A stretch of DNA of 23,440 nucleotides from Akkermansiaceae bacterium (GTDB taxonomy: Bacteria; Verrucomicrobiota; Verrucomicrobiia; Verrucomicrobiales; Akkermansiaceae): positions 1-23,440 of the forward strand of contig JABHEX010000275.1 in the NCBI GenBank assembly GCA_018676385.1, written 5' to 3'. Position numbers and translations under genes: made by a program. Under the pieces are notes generated by a model. The model was given only the letters and a program-made list of their open reading frames with translations. It made no database searches and had not been told where the DNA came from. Below are positions 7,184-13,370 of this stretch, piece by piece. Within the stretch, counting starts at the first letter, position 1. Every line of letters begins with the position of its first letter.

Positions 7184-7795
7184 ATGGCTCGTTATACTGG
7201 CCCCAAAGACAAGATCAGCCGCCGTTTCGGTGTCGCCCTCTTCGGACCTTCCAAGGCGCTTGAGCGCCGCGCTTTCCCTCCCGGTCAGCATGGTGTCCGC
7301 GCAGGTCGACGCAAAAAGTCCGACTACGCAGTCGCACTCGGCGAAAAACAAAAACTCCGTTTTCAATACGGTGTTCTCGAAAAGCAGTTCCGCCTCTACT
7401 TCGCAGAAGCAAGTCGCCGCCGTGGAATTACTGGTGATATCCTCGTGGAGATCCTCGAGCTACGCCTTGACAACGTTTGCTACCGCCTAGGACTTGGTAA
7501 TACTCGCTCCGCCGCTCGCCAAATGGTCAACCATGGTCATATTGAGGTGAACGGAAAGCGTGTGGATATCGCAAGTTACCAGTGTAAGCCTGGTGACACG
7601 ATCACCGTGCAGAGTAAACCAAGCTCACAGCAGCTCGGCCTCCGCTACATGGACCTCACTCAGGCTGTGCCACTCAAAGATTGGCTCACTCTGGATCGCG
7701 CGGACATGAAAGGCAGCATCACTCGCGTGCCCGAGACTGACGATCACGACCACCAGGTCAACGTCCAGCTCGTGGTGGAACTTTACTCACGATAA
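7184..7795 (+). CDS. rpsD: 30S ribosomal protein S4
   Basis: A 203-residue S4, a primary 16S rRNA-binding protein that nucleates assembly of the small-subunit body and helps decoding fidelity. It starts MARYTGPKDKISRR and contains PGQHGVRAGRRKKSDY, EKQKLRFQYGVLEKQFR, and the S4 RNA-binding domain LELRLDNVCYRLGLGNTRSAARQMVNHGHI. It lacks the N-terminal zinc-ligand cysteines, so it is the zinc-free (C-) form. rpsK ends 37 bp upstream and a strong terminator follows, so it closes the operon. In many bacteria rpoA and rplQ come next; they do not here. Confidence 0.99.
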   Translation: MARYTGPKDKISRRFGVALFGPSKALERRAFPPGQHGVRAGRRKKSDYAVALGEKQKLRFQYGVLEKQFRLYFAEASRRRGITGDILVEILELRLDNVCYRLGLGNTRSAARQMVNHGHIEVNGKRVDIASYQCKPGDTITVQSKPSSQQLGLRYMDLTQAVPLKDWLTLDRADMKGSITRVPETDDHDHQVNVQLVVELYSR

Positions 7796-7821
7796 ACGAC
7801 CGAGTATCAATTATTTGCAAG

Positions 7822-7854
7822 ATGGCGGTTCACTTCGGTGGCCGCCATTTTTTT
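7822..7854 (+). terminator. Rho-independent terminator closing the rpsM-rpsK-rpsD operon
   Basis: ATGGCGG (7822-7828) pairs with CCGCCAT (7842-7848); the upper stem CAC-TTCG-GTG has a stable UUCG tetraloop. A run of T follows to 7854. It lies 27 bp after the rpsD stop. Confidence 0.93.
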
Positions 7855-7914
7855 ACAACTACAATAACGAACTAGCAATAATCTTGCTTCGGGCATTGAT
7901 GTTTGTATTTTGTT

Positions 7915-7942
7915 TTGACCTGTTGGCAGCACACGTTATGTC
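7915..7942 (+). promoter_or_regulatory. Candidate promoter for the DUF1080 gene
   Basis: TTGACC (7915-7920), a 16-base spacer and TATGTC (7937-7942). Transcription would start near 7949, 18 nt before the ATG. The -35 is good, the -10 mediocre. Confidence 0.35.
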
Positions 7943-7966
7943 CACACGACAGCTAATTCAATAGTT

Positions 7967-8806
7967 ATGAAAAAACACATCATTTTATCACTTCCTCTAC
8001 TTGTGAGCGCCTCGGTTCTCGTATCGGCTGCGCCGCCTGTCGTCAAAATTGAAACCAAGGAGGTGAAGGGGAAAAAAGTCGAGTATAAGTACATCAATGG
8101 AATCAAGGTGCACGAGACAGATCCGGCAAAACAACCGCAGCCAAAAGTAGTGGCACCCAAACCCTACGATGCCAAAGCCGCCAAAGCTCCGGCCAATGCG
8201 ATCATCCTCTTTGACGGCACGGAAAAGACTTACCAAAACTGGACATCAACCAAGGGTGAGCCGACCAAGTGGAAGCTTGTTGATGGTGCCCTAGAGTCAG
8301 TTAAAAAAGCCGGCTACATCCAGAGCAAACAAAAGTTGGGCTCTTGTAAATTGCACATCGAATTCGCAACGCCGACTGTGGTCAAAGGTAACGGTCAGGG
8401 GCGCGGCAATAGCGGTGTGTTTCTCATGGGTCAGTATGAAATTCAAGTGCTCGATTCCTACGAAAACCAAACCTACCCAGATGGACAGTGCGGTGCTCTC
8501 TACGGTCGGGCCAAACCACTGGTCAATGCTTGCCGGAAGCCTGGCGAGTGGCAGACATACGACATCACATTTCACCGTCCGATTTTCAATGAAAAGGGAG
8601 AAGTTACACGCCGTGCAAAGTTTCACGTCGTGCACAACGGACATGTTATCCACGATAACGTAGAGCTTTGGGGCGGAACCGGTTGGCGTGGGCCACACTC
8701 GATTTCCGAGTATAAAAAGCATGCTGACATAGCGCCCCTCCAGATCCAGGACCATGGAAATCCAGTGCGCTTTCGTAACATCTGGCTGGTGAAAATTGAC
8801 GATTAA
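7967..8806 (+). CDS. Secreted DUF1080 (3-keto-disaccharide hydrolase-like) protein
   Basis: A 279-residue exported protein. Residues 1-21 are a Sec signal peptide, with likely cleavage after VSA. Residues 22-70 are a Lys/Pro-rich linker. From about residue 77 runs a DUF1080 domain (concanavalin-like jelly roll): IILFDGTE...NWTS, WKLVDGALE, a RGNSGVFLMGQYEIQVLDSYEN core, CGALYG, GEWQTYDITFHRP and the C-terminal IQDHGNPVRFRNIWLVK. This family is very abundant in Verrucomicrobia and Planctomycetes; some members hydrolyse 3-keto-glycosides and others are of unknown activity, so it may act on polysaccharide fragments in the periplasm or outside. It stands alone, after the ribosomal terminator and before an independently promoted phosphatase gene. 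No sugar-degradation partner is nearby. Confidence 0.92.
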   Translation: MKKHIILSLPLLVSASVLVSAAPPVVKIETKEVKGKKVEYKYINGIKVHETDPAKQPQPKVVAPKPYDAKAAKAPANAIILFDGTEKTYQNWTSTKGEPTKWKLVDGALESVKKAGYIQSKQKLGSCKLHIEFATPTVVKGNGQGRGNSGVFLMGQYEIQVLDSYENQTYPDGQCGALYGRAKPLVNACRKPGEWQTYDITFHRPIFNEKGEVTRRAKFHVVHNGHVIHDNVELWGGTGWRGPHSISEYKKHADIAPLQIQDHGNPVRFRNIWLVKIDD

Positions 8807-8953
8807 TCACTGGCCACGCTCAACAGATGTTGGGCCTTTGGGGTTTAGGTGTGTTACTGCTCTGTCAATACCAGAAGCGTTTTCAGCTTATTGAACTGAA
8901 TTTTTGGCATTCCGTGCTGTTGGTTTCTATGTAAATGGCTCGTTTGCTGGTTA

Positions 8954-8982
8954 TTGACTCCAGCGCAAACTATTCATACAAT
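8954..8982 (+). promoter_or_regulatory. Strong sigma70-type promoter, possibly giving a leaderless mRNA
   Basis: TTGACT (8954-8959), exactly 17 bases, then TACAAT (8977-8982): five of six consensus bases in each box and ideal spacing. Transcription would be expected at about 8988-8990, and the HAD gene's ATG is at 8990, so the transcript may have no 5' leader. Confidence 0.65.
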
Positions 8983-8989
8983 CTAGCCT

Positions 8990-9871
8990 ATGGCCATTGC
9001 ACAGAATACCATTGCGTTGGTGTTTGACTACGATCAGACGCTGAGCCCAAGCTACATGCAGGACGATGTGATTTTTCCTGAGTTTGGGATTAGTCCGGAG
9101 TCGTTCTGGCAAAAATGTAACACGTTTGTGCAGGAGCAAGGATGGGATGGCGAGCTAGCCTACATGCAGTGCCTGCTCGACTATCTTGAAATGGATCAGG
9201 TTTCGAATGCGCGGCTGACCGAGCTGGGGGCGAATTTGAGCTACTTTCCAGGCGTGCCAGACATGTTTGATGAGCTTCGTAAGAAATGCCTCGGGGATGA
9301 GCACGCTGTGCAGGACATTACCATTGAATATTACATCGTTTCATCTGGGCTCAAAGCCCTGCTCGATGGCAGCAGTATTAAAGACAAGTTCAGGGCAATC
9401 TATGGCTGTGAGTTTGGCGAGGATGCGCAGGGCAATATTCGTTTCTCCAAGCGAACCATCTCGCACACCACCAAGACCCAGTTCCTGTTCCGCATTAATA
9501 AAGGGTTGTTAGATTATAAGGATGATGTAAACGATCACTTGGCGCCTGAGCTGCGTCCGATTCCCTTTGAAAATATGATTTATGTAGGTGACGGTCCGAC
9601 AGATGTGCCGTGTTTCACCGTGATGCGTAAAAACGGAGGTAATGCCATTGCCGTTTATAATCCCAAGGATCCTACACGCAGGAGTTTTAGAAAATGCTAT
9701 CAGCTCTGTGCTAAAGCGGATCGAGTGAAACATATCGCACCCGCTGATTATCGTGAAGGCAGTCATTTACGTCTTTTGTTAGAACAGATGGTGGGTGAAG
9801 TGGCGGATACTATTCTGCGCCGACGTACAGAGGAAATCCAAGGTGGCACCGTTGCGGCTCCGGAGTTTTAA
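8990..9871 (+). CDS. HAD-superfamily phosphatase
   Basis: A 293-residue haloacid dehalogenase-type hydrolase. All four motifs are visible: motif I DYDQT (nucleophile Asp13, acid/base Asp15), motif II VSSG (117-120), the motif III lysine probably Lys162 in SHTTKTQFLF, and motif IV YVGDGPTD (Asp201, Asp205) for Mg2+ binding. The helical insert between residues 20 and 90 is a C1-type cap, as in phosphoserine phosphatase-like members. It is probably a cytoplasmic phosphomonoesterase; the substrate cannot be read from sequence. mpl follows after 36 bp with no terminator, so the two may be cotranscribed, perhaps linking it to cell-wall metabolism. The start codon is only 7 bases from a strong -10 box, and there is no Shine-Dalgarno. 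Confidence 0.9.
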   Translation: MAIAQNTIALVFDYDQTLSPSYMQDDVIFPEFGISPESFWQKCNTFVQEQGWDGELAYMQCLLDYLEMDQVSNARLTELGANLSYFPGVPDMFDELRKKCLGDEHAVQDITIEYYIVSSGLKALLDGSSIKDKFRAIYGCEFGEDAQGNIRFSKRTISHTTKTQFLFRINKGLLDYKDDVNDHLAPELRPIPFENMIYVGDGPTDVPCFTVMRKNGGNAIAVYNPKDPTRRSFRKCYQLCAKADRVKHIAPADYREGSHLRLLLEQMVGEVADTILRRRTEEIQGGTVAAPEF

Positions 9872-9907
9872 AAAGCTTCAAGCTTCAAAAACCAAGTCCT
9901 GAGTTTT

Positions 9908-11290
9908 ATGCAACACATTCATTTTATCGGCATCTGCGGCACCGCGATGGGATCAGTCGCAGCCGCCATGCACGCAAAAGGTTTCACCGTTACCGGATCT
10001 GACGAAAGCGTCTATCCACCGATGTCGACATTTCTTGAGGACCAGGGGATTCAAATTTATCCCGGCTACAAGGCGGAGAACATTCCAGAAACGGCAGAGG
10101 TGATCGTCATTGGTAATGCAATCAGTCGTGGTAACGAGGAAGCCGAAGCGGCACTTGAGCGGAAGCTTCTTTATGTCTCTTTACCCGAGGTATTGAAAGA
10201 GCACTTCTTGCGAGGTAAATGCAACCTCGTTGTTAGTGGAACGCATGGGAAAACGACTACTAGCTCATTACTGGCGTGGATAATCAAGTCTGCAGGCGCT
10301 GATCCAAGTCACATGATTGGTGGTATTCCTCACAACCTAGGGAAAGGTGCTGCATTCACCGATTCTGAATTTGTTGTGTTAGAGGGTGATGAATACGACA
10401 CCGCATTTTTTGATAAACGTTCCAAATTTCTGCACTACCTTCCAGAATGTGTGATCGTAAATAATATTGAGTTCGATCATGCGGATATCTACGACTCGCT
10501 CGATGAGATTAAGTTGACCTTTAAGCGACTCCTCAACATTGTGCCGCGTAATGGCGTGGCGTATGTAAATGGTGATTGTCCTAACAGTCTCGATGTTTCC
10601 AAGGGTGCTCCTGCGCCTGTAAAAACGGTGGGCTTGGGTGATGATTGCGATCTGCGTATCATAGACATCGACTACGGCAGCGAGCTGACGACTTTTACCC
10701 TGGATGGTGAGACCTACGCCTTGCCGATGGCAGGTGAGTTTAACGTTAGAAACGCCGCGATGGCCATATGCGCTGCCCGCTTTTCAGGCTTCGCGCCAGA
10801 CCAGATTCGCGACGGTTTAATGAGCTTCGAAGGTATTGCACGTCGCCAGGAAGTGCGTGGCATCGCTGGTGGCGTACGTGTGATTGATGATTTTGCCCAC
10901 CACCCCACGGCGATTGGCCTCGCGGTCGACAGTCTGCGCCAGCAGTATCCGGGATCGAGGCTCTGGGTGATTTTTGAACCACGGTCGAACACGACTCGTA
11001 GAAATATTTTCCAAAATGAACTCGCTGCAGCTCTCGGTAAGGCTGATCTTGCTGTGGTGCCCGCAGTGCCCGACCCAGAAAAAGTCGCCGAGGATGAAAG
11101 GCTCGATCCGGAAAAACTCGTAGTGGACGTGAAGGCAGCTGGCACTGAGTGCTGGTATTGCGACACCGTAGATGAAATCGTCGAGCTTGTCGCGCGTCAG
11201 AGCCAGGAGGGCGACACCGTAGCCATACTTAGTAACGGTGGATTTGGTGGAATCCACAACCAGCTACTAGACCGGTTGTCACTACTGTGA
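9908..11290 (+). CDS. mpl: UDP-MurNAc:L-Ala-gamma-D-Glu-meso-DAP ligase Mpl
   Basis: A 460-residue Mur ligase that attaches the recycled tripeptide L-Ala-gamma-D-Glu-meso-DAP to UDP-MurNAc in the cytoplasm, using ATP. The N-terminal Rossmann domain starts with HIFHIGICGTAMG-like sequence (actual HIHFIGICGTAMG, residues 3-15), and TGSDESVYPPMSTFLE matches Mpl rather than MurC. The P-loop is GTHGKTTT (111-118). EGDEYDTAFFDKRSK (159-173) and NNIEFDHADI (185-194) are Mpl signatures. DDFAHHPTAI and FEPRSNT mark the third domain, and the C-terminus has SNGGFGGIH. Length matches E. coli Mpl (457). Its presence implies that the cell recycles DAP-containing muropeptides. It lies 36 bp after the HAD phosphatase gene and ends in a hairpin terminator that overlaps the convergent regulator gene. 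MurC is a less likely alternative. Confidence 0.95.
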   Translation: MQHIHFIGICGTAMGSVAAAMHAKGFTVTGSDESVYPPMSTFLEDQGIQIYPGYKAENIPETAEVIVIGNAISRGNEEAEAALERKLLYVSLPEVLKEHFLRGKCNLVVSGTHGKTTTSSLLAWIIKSAGADPSHMIGGIPHNLGKGAAFTDSEFVVLEGDEYDTAFFDKRSKFLHYLPECVIVNNIEFDHADIYDSLDEIKLTFKRLLNIVPRNGVAYVNGDCPNSLDVSKGAPAPVKTVGLGDDCDLRIIDIDYGSELTTFTLDGETYALPMAGEFNVRNAAMAICAARFSGFAPDQIRDGLMSFEGIARRQEVRGIAGGVRVIDDFAHHPTAIGLAVDSLRQQYPGSRLWVIFEPRSNTTRRNIFQNELAAALGKADLAVVPAVPDPEKVAEDERLDPEKLVVDVKAAGTECWYCDTVDEIVELVARQSQEGDTVAILSNGGFGGIHNQLLDRLSLL

Positions 11291-11412
11291 AAAAAGATAT
11301 TCTAAATTTTGGTGTATTAACGGACTGAGATCAAAAATCTGAATAGGTACATGATGATAATCATTGGGGTGTGTAAATCATGTCTTAAGTTTTAAGAAAT
11401 GACTGCACAAGA

Positions 11413-11450
11413 AGACCATTTGATCAAAGTAGTGGTCTAGATATTTTTTT
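11413..11450 (+). terminator. Terminator after mpl, overlapping the 3' end of the merR gene
   Basis: AGACCA (11413-11418) pairs with TGGTCT (11433-11438), and the loop itself contains the small palindrome TTTGATCAAA. Seven T follow at 11444-11450. The hairpin begins 122 bp after the mpl stop and includes the last codons and stop of the convergent merR gene, so one sequence serves both roles. The remaining 11291-11412 sequence shows no gene. Confidence 0.55.
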
Positions 11451-12371
11451 GAGCTGAGGTTTTTTTCTCAAAGCATTTAAATGATTTTCAAGGTCAGCAA
11501 TCGAAATCACTATGGTAGCACCTATTTCTTGTAGTGCCTCCTCGTAGGCAAAAGTGCCGTCACCCCCGACCAAAATTTTTGTTTCTTTGGGGAGCTGTTT
11601 ACGCAATAAACGTAGCTCGTCAGACAGCGATGGGTCATCCATTGGATAGACTATGCTCAGTAGTAAAGCAGAAGATTGTGAGCGCACTACTGCGCCAGCA
11701 ATAGCATCTGCAGGAAGGCTAGAACCAAGGTAAACGACCTGCCAACCTAGCTTACGAGCTAAGCATGATGCTATAAATGCACCGAGCTCATGCAGCTGCC
11801 CTGCGGGAGTGGTCACCATGAGAGTTGGGGCATTGGACATGGTGGCGTATGCTGACGTCCGCTGGGTAAGGTAGTCCTTAATAAAGTTAGTGGCGGCATG
11901 CTCGTCTGCGGATGTGATATTACCCTCATGCCACTCAGTGCCTACTCTACGGATGAAGGGGAGGAGGACCTGATTGATGAGGCCTGAGTAGCCAAGATCA
12001 CGGATTGCATGATCAAAGACCTGCTCAAGCCTTGATTGGTCGAATTTTCGCACTGCCTTCAGGCTCTCCTCAATATAACCTGGTACAGGTTGATCTGGCG
12101 ATGGCGGAGCCATATGAGTTACTTTGTCCGCAGTTTTTGTGAGGTCGGTGATTTGCTCATCACTGAGCGACGCAATTTGCCCGATGGAGTGTCCTGAACG
12201 TGTTAAGATAATGAGATTTTGGAGCCTTTTGATATCTGCATCTGAATACAAGCGTCGATTAGTTTCCGTTCGCTGTGGGGTAACTGCCTGATAGCGTTTT
12301 TCCCACACTCGTAAAACGTGAGCGGTAAGACCCGTTCGATTAACGACAATTTTAATTCCGTGTAATACCAT
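11424..12371 (-). CDS. MerR-family regulator with B12-binding domain (CarH/LitR-like)
   Basis: A 315-residue regulator in three parts. Residues 4-75 are a MerR winged helix (LRVWEKRYQAVTPQRTETNRRLY). Residues 95-175 are a helical cap of the cobalamin-binding type. Residues 180-305 are a Rossmann-like B12-binding domain. The CarH light-sensing residues are present: Trp147-His148, then Glu157-His158 in the exact W-x9-E-H spacing, and the lower axial His194 in QLHELG (HxxG). In CarH, adenosylcobalamin stabilises a DNA-bound tetramer in the dark, and light breaks the Co-C bond and releases DNA, often switching on carotenoid genes. No carotenoid gene is in the window, so the target is unknown. The frame is open to a GTG at 12392, but the ATG at 12371 is preferred because the GTG falls within the likely promoter. 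It lies 68 bp downstream of parA. Confidence 0.92.
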   Translation of the reverse strand: MVLHGIKIVVNRTGLTAHVLRVWEKRYQAVTPQRTETNRRLYSDADIKRLQNLIILTRSGHSIGQIASLSDEQITDLTKTADKVTHMAPPSPDQPVPGYIEESLKAVRKFDQSRLEQVFDHAIRDLGYSGLINQVLLPFIRRVGTEWHEGNITSADEHAATNFIKDYLTQRTSAYATMSNAPTLMVTTPAGQLHELGAFIASCLARKLGWQVVYLGSSLPADAIAGAVVRSQSSALLLSIVYPMDDPSLSDELRLLRKQLPKETKILVGGDGTFAYEEALQEIGATIVISIADLENHLNALRKKPQLKKISRPLL

Positions 12372-12394
12372 GATAGCAAATTTACTAGACACAA

Positions 12395-12423
12395 CCTATA
12401 CAAAGTTATGCTATTTGCATCAA
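12395..12423 (-). promoter_or_regulatory. Candidate promoter for the CarH-like regulator
   Basis: On the minus strand, TTGATG (12423-12418), 17 bases, then TATAGG (12400-12395). Transcription would start near 12388, giving a leader of about 17 nt before the ATG at 12371. The -10 box sits in a TGTATA-containing stretch that could also serve as a MerR-type site, allowing autorepression; that part is inference. Confidence 0.5.
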
Positions 12424-12439
12424 GTTTTTTTAAAATCTG

Positions 12440-13237
12440 CTACGTTTTTGTGGATTTTGGTGGTCCGCAGACGGCATGACGCGCCAGAAATTCATCGGCA
12501 AAATCACCGTAGGCTCTACTTCCAGTGCCTTCGGGGTCGTGTTCAAAAATCGTCTTTCCATGGCTAGGAGCCTCGCCTATTCGAATGGAGCGTGGGACGA
12601 CTGTTTTATAGAGCTGAGCAGGGAAATAGTTAGCCACTTCTTCGACAACTTGACGGGATAGGTTTGTGCGACCATCGTACATCGTCATAAGAATACCCTC
12701 AAGAATGACGTCTGGATTGGCCCCCGTATCACGGATTTGCTCAATCACTTGTACGATTTTAGCCAGTCCTTCAAGTCCGTACCACTCACACTGAAGTGGA
12801 ATAAGAATTTCATCGGCGGCGGCAAGAGCCGAGGTCATCAGCACACCTAGTGATGGTGGTGTATCGACGATACAGAAGTCGAAGCCATTATGTTTCTTAT
12901 AACCAGAGAGTAGGTTGCGTAGCCGCATCAGGTGATCATCCATACGAGCGAGCTCAATTTCTACACCTGCAAGATCTACACCCGAGGGTATCAATGAGAG
13001 GTTGGGGATACGCGATGGAATAATTTTTTCCTCGATGGTCGACTTACCAATTAGTGGATAATAGATTGAGTCCTCACCGTCGGGTTCATGGCCAATTCCG
13101 CTGGTGGCATTGGCCTGTGGGTCAAGGTCGATAAACAATACCCGCTGCCCACGTGCTGCCAATGCCGCCGAGAGATTAACGGCGGTGGTGGTTTTACCCA
13201 CACCTCCTTTTTGGTTCGCGATGGAAACGATTTTCAT
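12440..13237 (-). CDS. ParA/Soj-type partition ATPase
   Basis: A 265-residue ATPase of the ParA/MinD family. The start at 13237 gives MKIVSIANQKGGVGKTTT, with the deviant Walker A motif KGGVGKTTT at residues 10-18; the frame is open to 13306 but those 23 residues are not typical. Also visible are FIDLDPQANAT, the Walker B-like block CIVDTPPSLG, and the C-terminal SIRIGEAPSHGKTIFEHDP typical of chromosomal Soj. ParA binds DNA non-specifically as an ATP dimer and moves ParB-parS complexes. The usual partner parB is not downstream; the CarH-like gene takes that place. Spacing of 68 bp and a separate promoter suggest the two are not strictly one operon. It is divergent from the SNF2 helicase gene (133-bp gap). 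It may be the chromosomal ParA with parB elsewhere, or an orphan ParA. Confidence 0.93.
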   Translation of the reverse strand: MKIVSIANQKGGVGKTTTAVNLSAALAARGQRVLFIDLDPQANATSGIGHEPDGEDSIYYPLIGKSTIEEKIIPSRIPNLSLIPSGVDLAGVEIELARMDDHLMRLRNLLSGYKKHNGFDFCIVDTPPSLGVLMTSALAAADEILIPLQCEWYGLEGLAKIVQVIEQIRDTGANPDVILEGILMTMYDGRTNLSRQVVEEVANYFPAQLYKTVVPRSIRIGEAPSHGKTIFEHDPEGTGSRAYGDFADEFLARHAVCGPPKSTKT

Positions 13238-13370
13238 ATTCAGACGGAAAAGACGACGGGAAAGAGAATAAAGCGGATGGCAATGAATCTGTCTAAAGAT
13301 GCACAATTCTGATGCTTCTCCAAAGCTAAAAACGCAGAGAATGTAAACGTGTCATTGCACTGTATCCACA

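Noticed and set aside
9873..9886. Tandem AAGCTTC repeat between the HAD gene and mpl
   Set aside because: Only two 7-bp copies; no hairpin with a T-run and no known role, so chance is likely.
9908..11290. MurC instead of Mpl
   Set aside because: The YPPMSTFLE, EGDEYDTAFFDKRSK and SNGGFGGIH blocks and the length follow Mpl.
12203..12403. Minus-strand 66-residue frame at the start of the regulator gene
   Set aside because: It is out of frame with the well-supported MerR domain and covers its promoter.
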